Of a stretch of DNA of 64,000 bases, positions 35,665-47,049 are shown piece after piece. The stretch lies in assembly GCF_026230105.1 (NCBI RefSeq), contig NC_079478.1, positions 18,305,653-18,369,652 of the forward strand, written 5' to 3'. Every line of letters starts with the position of its first letter. Position 1 is the first letter of the stretch. The translations under genes and the position numbers were made by a program. The notes under the pieces are model-generated. The model worked only from the letters and a program-made list of their open reading frames with translations, was not told the origin of the DNA and made no database searches. Source of the stretch: Diorhabda sublineata (Eukaryota; Arthropoda; Insecta; Coleoptera; Chrysomelidae).

Positions 35665-37715
35665 CACTTTCCACAAGATTTTTTTCACTGTTTTATTAAA
35701 AAAATCTTCTGTTTTCACTTTTGCAAAATTATTTTTCACAATAAATACCTGTTTTCTGCTAAATTATGGATGAGAAATAATAATGCCTTTACACTTTCGT
35801 TGCCGTTCTACGTAAATATTAACCTGAAATAAAAGGATTTGTAAATGGTTCTTTGTTTTTGAAAGTGACTACACAAGTTCGTGATCGCCTTCAACTCTAC
35901 TTTGATGAATCCCCTGCCCTTGTACTTGGGTTGGTCGAATAAAAGTACGTGAGATAAATACCAGGATCTTTGCTTGTTGTGTGGAAGTGATACCGAAGGA
36001 TAGATCTTAGAAGACACTTTTTTACACAACGGCCACTATTACCAAGCTCTAAGTGAGAAAGTTCAGTAGAGATTAAATCTATGAGAAATTTACATCGAAT
36101 TAAAATTTACATTGGAAATATTGAGGAAATTGAGATAATAAATAAAGTACAGTTCAAATATTTTTTATTATCTCAATTCATCCGATTCATTCAAATCAAA
36201 TGGGAGCTAAACTGAAATGAGTGAAATTATCTGAGATTCCATGCAAAAGGACCGCTACTAATATTTCAACCGAAAGGTTATAAAATTTTTGCTTCATAGG
36301 TTATATATAAAAAAGGTAGGTGCTGCGATTACTTGATGCTGTTTCATTATTTTCCTTAATTTTCCTATTTTCATAGCTAATATTTGTTCAATAAAAGCAA
36401 ACGAAATATTTGCGAACAACTGTACAGTTTACAAAAGATAGATTTCTCACATAATTATTCTTACGAGCAGTTTCTCTATTCCCCGTATTATTATTTGTCG
36501 ACATCTAATGAAAGTAGTCACTGTACATATGCACTTCCTTTCTTTATTACAATTTCTAAGTAACCAATATAATAATTTATTATACATGTAATAATCATTA
36601 TGAGTCGCATTTAAGAACCGTGCCCAGTTTGTCGGTAATTATCCCAAAGGTGGCTTCATAAAAACAACCATACTGTCACCTGTTATTAATGAAGTTTCTC
36701 TTTCTCAACATGTGCAGATTTTTTTAATTGCTCTTCAAATGCTATCACATAAATGGTGAAACTTTCAACAATAAAAACATCACATTGATGAGACTAGTAA
36801 CTTCTTTCTTTTTCTTGATTCTAAATTGATTGAATTCGTGACAACTGTCGTATCCCATTTGACATACTATAATAAATCAGTTAAACCTTGTAGGTTTTGA
36901 TTTGAACATAGCATAAATTGAACAAACTTGAGTTCATTGATCAATTTTTTGAGGAACAATGAAATCATACAGAAATATTCTATAAGGAAATTATTGCGTA
37001 TTTTTTCTTTCTATTTTGTAAGTAAAATTACGCAAATGATGTCAATATACTGCGTTAGTTTAGTTGTAGATCGATCGATATCTTGGCTATAGTTATTAAA
37101 AGTTCCGAAAGATGGACCCGAACTTTATCACAAAAGAAACCATTTTAGAATTCAATTAATAAACAAAAAATCCAACAGCAATAGTTTTCGAGCAGAATGC
37201 TCAGAAAATTAAATATTTTGCTGTATCCTACTTGCGACACTCCAGGTTTCTTTTTTTTTCACAGCATCTATTCCTGATGGAGGCGCCTGATCCAGTTTCA
37301 ATCCCATAGTGTAATATTAGTGGTATATACTTACCATAACGAACTTAATTGCTGCGAACTTGTGAGATTGAGAGACTGCATAGAAATTTCTGTAGTAGGA
37401 GTTTGTTTTCGAAGCTGTCCTTTTTTAGTTGCGTTGTAATAAAAATAGAATAAATATAATTATTTACAGTATTTAGTATGGATAATTTTTGTTGTACACT
37501 ATTTTCATCTTTTCGCTCTAGATACTTAACCCAACCATAAAAAAAATGATAAGTCAAACAGGATTTATATTATATATTAGTCCAGTACACTTTCGATAGA
37601 GCTAGAAATTTACGTAATTCCACGTAACATTCCACAGAGTGTGATACAAAATCTTTTTTATACGTTCTAGGGATAAAAATAGTCGTTATTGTTTCTCTCA
37701 ACAAAAAACAATAGA
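35665..37715. other. AT-rich stretch, no gene recognised
   Basis: Unrecognised short frames at 35808-36029 and 37345-37557. No repeat structure seen by eye. Confidence 0.4.
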
Positions 37716-37719
37716 TATG

Positions 37720-38390
37720 AAGAAAGACCACTTATCAGGGTAAAATTCAACTAATAATAATAACAAATGATTTAGAGAGGACGAAACCAACCTATTAATA
37801 ACGAATAAAAACGGGAAACAACCAGTGACAAAAAAGAAGAGAGACAAAAATAACTGATTACAACAATTTTTACTATTTCACAGCTATTTTACAACTAATA
37901 ACGACAAAGAACAACAGGTGACGACAAAGAACAAGAAAGACAACAAATAACGACACGAAACACTGAAAGATATTAACTACTGAAAGTAAATGACGACAAA
38001 ATATATTTATTTTCCAACTGGTTCCCAACTTAACGACGAAAAACAGCTACTGTCAATAAAAGACAAAAAAAAATCAACGGCATGAGACACTAAAAGACAT
38101 TAACTAATTATGACAAAGATCAACGAACAAGAAAAACAAAAAATTATGATGAGACACAGTGATGATAGGTGATGACAAAAAATATTTATTTTCAATGAAA
38201 AACAACTTGTGACAATAAAAGACGAAGAAAAACAAGAGATGATACACAAGAAGACATTAACTCATGGTGAAGAAAGACGATAGAAGCCATTTATTGTTCA
38301 CTATTTTACAACTAGTGACTACAAAGAAAGAAGAAAGACCATAAATAGCGACAAAATTCACAAAAAGATGAAACATGGTAATGTTGAAGA
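37720..38390 (+). repeat. Degenerate purine-rich minisatellite-like array
   Basis: The + strand is dominated by GACAAAGAAC, AAAAGAC, ACGACAA and ATTAACT motifs. Longer units recur: GACAAAATATATTTATTTTC...GTCAATAAAAGAC...GACATTAACT near 37995-38110 matches GACAAAAAATATTTATTTTC...GACAATAAAAGAC...GACATTAACT near 38175-38265. TATTTTACAACTA followed by GACTACAAAG or CGACAAAG recurs near 37885 and 38303. The period is about 170-180 bp with large indels. Confidence 0.6.
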
Positions 38391-38394
38391 CGGC

Positions 38395-41300
38395 ATAGTA
38401 TATATACAGCAAGTGTTGAAAATGAATAATTTCAAAAGAGTTTGCAGAAATCAGCAATTTTTTCCACTTGAGGTACTTTTTTTCTATATTCGTGTATCTC
38501 TAGTTTTATTTATGCAATAATGGTCAGTAATTCTAATTTCACAAATCAAAAGACTGTATTTTTTGGTGCGAATGTATTTTTTGATTCTTCGTAGTTATGG
38601 GATTCTATAAGAAATTCCCACTTTATGTAAATTTTTTCATTGAAAACATTTTTTAGCAACATTGTTGAACTCATTGAGAGACAATGTTTGCATTGTTTTA
38701 TTTTTACTTTTCTTGTATTGTCATGTACTTTTGTTAATTCATGTCTGTATTTTTTCCTACTTTTCAATTGTCCCTTGAACTGTGGTGTGGTGTGAATGAA
38801 TAAATAAAATTTTCTTCAACTTTTTACTTCTTTGAACTTTTGATGTTTTTGGCGATAATTTCTCTTGATAAGGACCGAAGTAGGTGGATACGTCAATTTA
38901 TTCCAAAGTAGTTTTTATAGAAAAGAGACCTAAAATCAAATTATCAGGAAAAAAATAAATAAATAAATAAATTATGTCATTTCTGCAGTTTGGACCAATA
39001 ATTCTTATTTTTTATACCAAACTTTTTTGAATTGAGGTTTTATTGACCCCATTTCTTGGATTTTTGTAGTTGTTATATTTCTAGAAGTAATTGCGAATTC
39101 GAAAAATTAAAAGGATATAATTGTTTCCAATGGCCCTATTTTTTGTATTTGTGATATTTCTATTGATGATTTATACAGTTTTGGCCAGTGCTTGCATTTC
39201 GTACATCAAAGGTCTGAATTTTTTAATGGTAGTGTTTTTTTCTATATTTGTTGTTTGTTTTGTTCTTGAAGTATTTATCTATTTGTAAAATCAAAATTAT
39301 GCAATTTTTCTGAAGTTTAAATTATTTTTGGCCCCATTTTTTGTATTTTTGTTAGTTGCAACACATGTTCTACACAATATTTTTCCGAAAACCGCAGAAA
39401 AACCCAGTTAGTATTTAATTTTTAACTCTAACTTTAATTCTATAATTCTCTCAAATTGGTTCTGTCAGTTGCTAACGGTTCAAAAGTCAAATTTAAAGTC
39501 ATTCAGCAAAACAGTTTAACTGCGAACAAAATGATTATGCCATTGTGTGGAAATGTGGACATCGGTAATTATCGACTTAGGTGCAATATAAAAACACAGC
39601 CGTCAGCTAATCAACTTTCAAAAATTTTTCATTTCACTAGTGTATGCCGTTCGTTCGTTTCGTTTAAAAAATATTTCCAATTTGAAATTTTCAATAGGAG
39701 GAAACTGTATGAAATATGTCATATGTTATAGTGGTCGTCGATAAAAAATTGTCCTACAACTCATGAAAATATATGAATAAAAAAAACTACTAGTGACAGC
39801 GGAAGACAAAAGGTTTGTACCAACCTGCTAATTTCGACCGTTCTTGGAAAGATTATTGGAAGCGAAAACGTGATTTCTGTTGCTGAAGACGTTTTTTATG
39901 ATTTTTTATTGGGTACAATTGGGTACAATTTTTAATTTGGAAAGGAATATTTTATATGGGGTTTAGTTTATTTGAGATGGTCTTGATATAACATTATTTT
40001 CTTCTGCAGGTCCTGGTAGGAAAGTCTTTACGAATTCACGAGGTTACAGGGAAACCGTCAAAAATCTTGTAATACCGACCATCTGTTTTGTATCCTATTT
40101 ATTAAAATCGTCCCATGACAAAAGTGGACATGTCTTGTAAACACGCAAATCCACGTAAACATTATATTATGACCAACGAAGTGGTTATACTTCTATTTCA
40201 GTTCCATTTTGGGCAAGAATTGTCTTTAAGCTGTCTTAATATTTATAATAAAAGTCTATTTGTTTGCTTTAGAAAATAAAGCTTGGAAACGGTATGAAAA
40301 GTTGCTTCAATTCTAAATATGGAACCGTATAGATAGATGTAGAATAAAGGTATAGTGATACAAGACATCATTATCAAATTTCACCTTAAAACTAATAAAT
40401 GAAATTTAGAATTAAGTGAGCACTTCGATTCCTTGAACGATTAGGTATGATTAGGAATGTTCATTAATTTAATCAAATAAATGTACTGTTCTTTTGGTAA
40501 TAGCATATGCGTTTCATTCCTTCAACCACAATTTCTAACAGACAAATAGTCGAAATGTTTAAAAAACTTGTAAACAATAGCACTGTACGAACTGTAGTAT
40601 TATAAGGAAAACACTGGAACAGAAGTTCACCAGCCTAGCAGGATTATATCAGCTGACAATTCAATTCTCTTTTCTCAATTCTCAAATATTATCGTAAGTT
40701 AATCAGACATCGCAATACCCTCTTGAATAATCAATAACTGCGTTATGAAATAGGCCAAGTCCAAGTTACAGGGAAAAGAAGACTAACCTATCTGTATACT
40801 TTATTATTGTTCAATATAAATGGGTACAAAATTTCATTATTTCAATGAAAAAGTTTTCTTTTTGTCGTAAGATAATCGTACCAATGTCGAGATTACTACG
40901 TCGTTAAAATACCCCAACATGGCCTAGTAATAGTTCTGTGTGCGTCGCGATTAAGAACAAATGGACGAACGACCTCAAGCTTTCAGCTGTTTTACTTTCA
41001 GAGTTATTTTTGTTTGAAACGTGAGCTGGTCACGATGTACTTAGGACTTAACGGTCAACCTCGAACACAGAATCGGAATTATGTATCTAAATCAATCGAA
41101 ATAAAATTTTCATTATGTTCCTACATTTTTAAATATACATATTTCAGAAAAGAAAATTTTGTATGTTTCCATATATTTGGTAACAATTCTTTAATTTTTT
41201 TATTTATATCGTAGATGTTCTAAAATTTTTCATACCTGGACTACTGAAATTATTTTATTATCCACTAGTATTTAACTATATATAATAAAAATGATGCACA

Positions 41301-41865
41301 CATATTTTATATTTCAAAAAATCTGTGCTAAATGAACTTTGAAACATTCATAAACATTTTGTTTTGCCTTGTAAAGATCTTATTGATAGATCTATTTAAT
41401 ATCGACACTCACACCTAATCCAAATCCGTCCTTGCCAAAATACATCGATGCCATCCAGGAAGAACTTTAAGCCATCCCCATATCTCTTTTGCAGGGGTAG
41501 ACCGTTTTCTCGGCTGCTCTTTCTCTTTTCTACGTCAATGGGTTTTGTAGAAGTGTCCGGCTATCCTCTTATTTCCATGAGGGTAACGCTACACACTTTG
41601 CTCCTTCTTAAAGATTGATTGCACTAACTGCCCTAACTCAAGATCCTTCCGGTACTCGAATTGAAAAGATCTCTAATGTGGACTTTCATTGTTCTTTATC
41701 TCCTATTTGTTTTCATGGCTGGTCGTCATCTAGCCTTGTATGCCTGGTATAGTTTTCTCTGGTGTACTCCTCATCTCTTCAAACCTTCTTTTTATTCGGT
41801 TTCTTTCATGATATCTTCTTTTGGTCCAATCTCTCGGTAGATCTGCTTTCACTGGAGAATATAAA
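38395..41865. other. AT-rich stretch; three scattered GGCCCCATTTTTTGTA-type strings
   Basis: A string of the form (G)GCCCCATTTTTTGTATTTTTG recurs at 39045, 39132 and 39330 with variable spacing, suggesting an eroded repeat. Frames at 39456-39731 and 41014-41214 are unrecognised. A short (AAAT)n run lies at 38951-38974. No gene supported. Confidence 0.4.
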
Positions 41866-41869
41866 AGTT

Positions 41870-42160
41870 ATTTTGCTGGGCTTTCAGCTTCTTTAGGTGA
41901 CTTATGACAGTGTAAGGGCGGCCTTGATGAAGTGGAGCTTGATCTTCAGCTGGGATCGTCTTCTGATGAATTCTGCTAATCGTCCTCTTAACTTCTTCGT
42001 CTTGTTCGATAGATAGTCAACGTGGTCCTTGAATGTCAGTGGAGGATTGCTCCTCACTGATTGCAGGATTGCACTGAGGAGTCCTCAGTATTTGGCCTTG
42101 ATTGCCCAGGTGATTTCTTCTCCTAGAATACTCACGTTGATTATTATGAAGAACTCAGTC
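41870..42160 (-). pseudogene. Jockey/LOA-like reverse transcriptase C-terminal fragment
   Basis: The minus strand reads INVSILGEEITWAIKAKY then a stop, and after a gap LTFKDHVDYLSNKTKKLRGR, LAEFIRRRSQLKIKLHFIKA. This is the I-x-x-x-KYLG-x-L-(D)...LTF-x-DHV-x-x-x-x-x-K block that follows the RT catalytic core in jockey and LOA elements. It differs from the other non-LTR families in the window. Confidence 0.55.
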
Positions 42161-42614
42161 TGTACATAAATAGCATGACAAGACGTTTTTTAAACTAATC
42201 ACTTGTTTCAACATACTCTGGCTGCCACTATGGGCGACTCTAATACCGGCTGCTGTCTACGCAGCTAACGATCTTTTTGGTTTAGTACTTTGTAAAATAT
42301 AGCTGCCAAAAATACTATTTATAACTATTTATACAGATAAAGATATATGGATCGTTGATGCGTCCTTGTGTGTAGAATTATAAATGAAGTAGTAAAAAAA
42401 GATTATCAAATTTTATAAATCAAATTATTTATTGGTTAGGTTATGTCTTTTCACAATTTATTTTTCTAATTCCTCTCTGCTAATATATACAGTCGTAAAT
42501 TGGAACTAAGTTTAATTCTGTATGGAATTTAAAACAATAATTTCATTATTTAAGAATCCGCTGTACCTCATGTATAAATGTATGTAATGAGGTATTAGTG
42601 TTCTTAGGTTAACT

Positions 42615-42965
42615 AACACAGTCCATTTCATAAGTATAAAGAAGAAAAACTGCTTAAACATTTGGAAACGTTTGAGTTGTGGGGTTTATCGCCTTCTTAT
42701 GAAGATCGAGTTACAAACACCGAGGCTCTTGAGCGTATAAACAAAACTTCAGAAATAGTCAACACTAAAGCAATGAATGCAAAAATCCAAGGCAAAATAA
42801 TGGATAAAAGAAGCATAAATATGTGCGTGGTTCAAAATCGTGGTTAAAAAATCTAGGTCAATGGTTCGGGAAATCAACAACTCAGTTTCCGTGCCACAGT
42901 AAATAAAGCAATGATAGCCAAGATGGAAGTCACTGATCGATTACGATCACGGCACACAAAGAAGT
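42615..42965 (+). pseudogene. Non-LTR (RTE-like) ORF2 C-terminal tail
   Basis: Reads HLETFELWGLSPSYEDRVTN, TEALERINKTSEIVNTK and AKIQGKIMDKRS, then (after a stop) WLKNLGQWFGKST and, frameshifted, ATVNKAMIAKM. In intact relatives this is the FELWCYRRMLKISW-RV-N-EVL-R, QGKI-GKR, SWLKNLR-WFG, LFRAAVNK-IAMMIA order. A second scrap with QGKIMDRRS occurs at about 44030. Confidence 0.8.
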
Positions 42966-43229
42966 TAATAAATAAGGAAACCGCGACTGGAGAGCTAGAT
43001 ATGAATGATCTTCGTCAAAAGCAACTCTAATGAAGGGGCACTATAACAGAATACCAACCCCTGGTATAATCTATGGTTTCAATTTGTTACAGTTTATAAA
43101 ATTATATTATTTAAGGTTAATTTAATCGTCATACTCTGACGTATGTAGGTTCGTGTTCTTGGTATATTATATTTGATGCGTCTTTCATTGTTTGTATTCA
43201 TGATGAAACATTTTTGTTTTATATATACT

Positions 43230-43990
43230 ATGCATATATATGAAGAAAAGAACTAGATTCACGGGTTGAACCGCGTTGGAATTTTGAAAATATTCGATGT
43301 TTCAGCTCTTATTTTAGAGCCATTATCACGAGAAGGGTCGGCATAGGGAGGTTATTAGTTCATTGGTAAGAAGTGATCCGATTCCGTGGTCTCAATCTTC
43401 CTACTACAATGAATCAATACAATCAATGCAATGAATCACCCCTTATTATTGGTAGATACCAATGCCTCAATCAGCCTACTCCTGATTTCACCAAAGAAAA
43501 GAAGAGCTGAAACAAAAATATGAAATGATTAAAATAGAAAATGAAAATAATATGTTTACCATCAAGAACACTGTTGACACTAACGCACTCGCTGCTGGTC
43601 TTCAGCTAACTATGTTTCCAAGTTGTCGACAATCTCTGGCTATCGTCCCTTGTGTTCAGACAGTTTGGACGTTTCTCTATTTCGATAGCTTCTCGAATAA
43701 TCCTGGACTCGAAGGAGCGGAGTGGGGCGATAGTTTTGGTTATATTGAAATCGATTGTGTGGCCGGTATGGAGACGATGCTGGGCAAGGGTGTAGAAAAT
43801 TTCGGAATTAGTGACAGACATCAAGTGTTCCTTGGTTCTGACGGAAATGCGTCGATTTGTCTGGCCAATATAGGAACGGGCAATCTGATCAGGGGATTTC
43901 ATGCACTCCATGGTGATCATTGAATATTTTGTCTTTGACGGATCTGATTAGGTGGGAGAGTTTCTGATATATAAATATCAGTATTGTTCA
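43230..43990 (-). pseudogene. Penelope-like element: GIY-YIG endonuclease end and terminus
   Basis: The minus strand reads KLSHLIRSVKDKIFNDHHGV HEIP, then (frameshifted) RSYIGQTNRRISVRTKEHLM, TLAQHRLHTGHTIDFNITKT, and ESRIIREAIEIEKRPNCLN. This is the GIY-YIG nuclease of Penelope-like retroelements, including the Y-IGQT-R core Arg, the ALAEH-TGH-IDF strand and the conserved E in EIEK. The reverse transcriptase is absent. Further down, 43340-43255 carries GGCTCTAAAATAAGAGC hairpin plus GAAACATCGAAT and CAACGCGGTTCAACCCGTGA, a typical Penelope 3' end. Confidence 0.8.
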
Positions 43991-43994
43991 TGTA

Positions 43995-45000
43995 ATGCGC
44001 AACCCTATAAGCTACGATCATCTTCACTTGGTAATGCAAGGCAAAATAATGGATAGGAGAAGCAACTGAAAATAAGTTAACAACAAATTGACAGGAACTA
44101 GTAAGATCATATGCAATTCCTCAAAAAGAAAAAAATTTTCATTCCAAAACCAATTTCAGAATCGCCACAAAGATAATGTAGTTAACAACGAAATTTAAAT
44201 TATGTGTGTTCCTGTGAAAATTCGCGATATTAGTTTCATGTTATAATCTTGAGTAAGTTTTAACGATTTAGAAAATTATTATTTCATGATCCAGTTTCTT
44301 TTGGTGCCTTTTTGGTACAACAGCCTTGGCATTGAATGCAAGTCGGTCGAAAGCTTGGTATAGTATAAAAGAAGTTCACTAAATAAAAAAAAATTCTCCC
44401 ATGTTTATTGTATTGCAGAAAATTGTTTTTCTTGATTTTGTTTTATCATTATTGTCCTTAATCCGGTCCTAACTGAATTGTACGTGATGCTCAATGTATC
44501 TGGGTCTGGAATAAAAAATATGTATCTTACGGTTGTTTTAATACCATTTATAAGCCGCGTTGTATCTCCGTACGGTAGGATTTACAGTTTCTTCAATATA
44601 AAACCAAATCGATATTGATATTGTCATAGTAATATAATGATATGCCGCTAGATAAGCTTTTAAGAAGTACAAAGAAAAATTAGAACGATTAGATCGTCTT
44701 TCAAATTAAAATTTTTGTCCTGAACCAAAAATTGAAATAATATATGTGAAAATATTATGGTTACCATTATTAGTTTTGAAGTACAAATAAACATTACCAT
44801 TAATATTTTCACCAAAAGGTGGTGTTACTAATGTCTAAGTAAGTAATATTTATCAACAAAATGAAAGCGATGAAAACAATTATTTATATTAGTAACGTAG
44901 GCTCGATTTTAAATTTTATTGACTGTTGGATATCATTAATTGAATAAAGTATTATTCCGTATATAAAATTCGTTACTGAACAATTTATAACAAAAATGCG
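43995..45000. other. AT-rich stretch upstream of the MICAL-like exon
   Basis: Apart from the QGKIMDRRS scrap near 44030, nothing recognised. Confidence 0.35.
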
Positions 45001-45003
45001 TGG

Positions 45004-45056
45004 TCGTTGCCTTATAATCAAATGGTCGCGGGCTCAAGTCCGACTGGAAAATGAGC
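45004..45056 (+). repeat. tRNA-derived fragment (3' half, B-box)
   Basis: CTTATAATCAAATGGTCGCG then GGCTCAAGTCCGACTGG resembles an anticodon loop followed by a variable loop and TPsiC arm (B box GGxTCAAGTCC). There is no A box or closed acceptor stem, so this is not a functional tRNA. It may be a SINE relic. Confidence 0.35.
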
Positions 45057-45547
45057 CATTTTACATTTTTGTTAATATATTATAGTGTACATTATTGTAC
45101 ATATTCCATTTTTTTATTTAAGATTTTTTGTAAAATAAATCTGGTGTTTGAGCCATTCAAATGTTAAATATTATCTATAACTCAATGGCATTTGAACGGA
45201 GTATGGAACCAAATCAATTCTCTTGACAATAAGTAGATTATATATTTTAGAAGAAGTATGGGTATTATATTCCTAACCTTGATTTATGGTGATGTCCTCT
45301 ATCCGATATTAAAATATAGTGTCCAGTCTTCATCTTTTAGATTCCACAGTCTTTGACACTGGTCGCCCCATGTGCCATTACTTTAAGGATTCTTCTTAAC
45401 TTGACGTACAGAAGATGCATGCATAGTCATAGTATCGCCACACATATCTTCTGCTTCCTGGTAGAAGTTCCTTGATAATATTTATATTCTCATTTGATTA
45501 TTATGGTAAAATTGAAATAAATTGTTCTTTGTTTCAGATATTTTATC

Positions 45548-45699
45548 ATGAATGAAAGACGGGGTACTAAGGGTTTGGAGTTATGGTGTCGCAAAATGAC
45601 CGAAGGATACCCTGGAGTTAAAATTGATAATATGACAACCTCTTGGAGAGACGGCCTTGCTTTTTGTGCCATAATACATCATTTCAGACCAGATCTCAT
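45548..45699 (+). CDS. Mical-like: MICAL-like protein, first coding exon (N-terminal half of CH domain)
   Basis: Reads MNERRGTKGLELWCRKMTEG and continues through the CH-domain core motifs TTSWRDGLAFCAIIHHFRPD. These are the conserved first helices of the calponin-homology domain of MICAL-like proteins, which are cytoplasmic scaffolds linking Rab GTPases and actin to endosomal trafficking (family knowledge). A consensus acceptor (pyrimidine-rich, TTTCAG, ending 45537) precedes the exon, and ATG 45548 follows 10 nt later. Family members start at about this point, so I take that ATG as the start and the 10 nt as 5' UTR. The exon ends AT|GTAAGT at 45699, phase 2, and the next exon completes an Ile codon. 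It is clean of stops, unlike everything around it. EHBP1 also has a CH domain, but the sequence here and in the next exon fits MICALL better. Confidence 0.9.
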
Positions 45700-46079
45700 G
45701 TAAGTATTTTAGTCTCTCACCTTAAAGTACGAGACAAACACCAGATTAAATCCAGATATGAAATGAAACTATTTGCTTTTCTGTTTGAAAATCTATTTCA
45801 ATTAAGTTTTCTTATGAAAAAATTGAAATATCCTTCAGAAGAATTTGTTTCAAAGATATTGAGAAAAACAATAAAAAAAGTTTTGAGTTACGCTTCCAAA
45901 CAGTTTCCTTATGCTAATAATTTCGTGCAGTTGTAGGGAAAACAAATTATTTATTGTTTAGATAGTAGGATAGGGAGAGGCTAGCTGAGCCTAGGGGCGT
46001 GTTGGGTAATCGAATCAAGAAAACTATTCACTGCATACGAATGTGTCAAATAGCGGAAATAATGGCCCGCGGGAGGGGT

Positions 46080-46640
46080 TCATCATTTGTTACCGACCGT
46101 CCTGATCCATAAACTGTCGAACTGGAAAAACATCGTCCAGAGCAACGTATAATGTCCAATACTGAACCTAATTCCACTCCTTCTACTCCAACCAGTCAAG
46201 CTGAACCCGAACCTACTGCAAGCGACAAAGAAACAAAGCTGGCCGATCTGACGCATGCATTTTCCCCAGAAATTGTTTAACCATACCCAAATGCCAACCC
46301 TAGAAAAACAAACCAAACTAATAGAGGAGAAAGGGAAGCTGCTGTTCTAACAGACACCTACGAAATAAAACGTATTTGAAGAGGAACAATATAAAACTGC
46401 TAAAAAAAGATAAAAAGCCAAGAAAATTGAAAAAAAAAGCAAAGAAGAAAGTTTCTAAAAAAATACTCCAGTCTAGTAAGGAAAGCAACGTTGATGATTA
46501 CGTCTGTCTGTTTTGTTTCGAAACCTATTCTGAAAGTCTACCGGGAGAAACATGGATCCATGGTAAAGGTTGCAAGAAATAGGCCCATATAAAATGTGCG
46601 CCGGAAGGTGGTCTTACTTTTCTTACGATTAAGTTTATTA
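46080..46640 (+). pseudogene. pogo/Tigger-like transposase C-terminal remnant
   Basis: The order is a Ser/Thr/Pro-rich linker (SNTEPNSTPSTPTSQAEPEP), SPEIV*PYPNANPRKTNQTN, LTDTYEIK, a long Lys-rich stretch, then DDYVCLFCFETYSESLPGET and WIHGKGCKK. Insect pogo transposases end this way, with a PHD-like C-x2-C...WI-C-x2-C tail. Here the usual WI(H/Q)C reads WIHG, so one metal ligand is lost. The DDE domain upstream is missing. In the MICAL-like intron, same strand as the gene. Confidence 0.7.
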
Positions 46641-46644
46641 ATAA

Positions 46645-47040
46645 TAATATAAATATTCGAGTCTCAATGTTATCAGAAATCTATTTCCAAAGAGTTTTGA
46701 TACGTTTTTAGTTAACTTCATTGTTAGGAATTACCTATAGAATTCCACCAAACTCAAAATGAGTGTCCACTGCTCAACATTTAATCAAACACTAGATTTG
46801 ACGTTCACATCATTCCAGTGGGACTCGAATGGTCGAGCCGGAATGAGAAACAATTACCGCAGTCAACAATTGATCACAGGAATGTTATAGTTCTTCAAAT
46901 ATCAATTGCAGATTATAAAAACCCTATCCGACAATTTTATTTGATCTACCATAGGCGTAAACACCTCATTTTATAAATTTTATATTATTATAAATACTTT
47001 TAAACATATGTATATCTTATGCGAGAAATTATTCGTTAAA
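46645..47040. other. Spacer between pogo and Copia remnants
   Basis: No LTR, gag or other feature identified. Confidence 0.35.
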
Positions 47041-47049
47041 AGGCAATCG

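Noticed and set aside
43525..43923. 132-codon + strand frame
   Set aside because: It is the antisense shadow of the Penelope GIY-YIG endonuclease, whose motifs are clear on the minus strand.
45004..45056. Functional tRNA
   Set aside because: Only a B-box/TPsiC-like half; no A box and no acceptor stem pairing.
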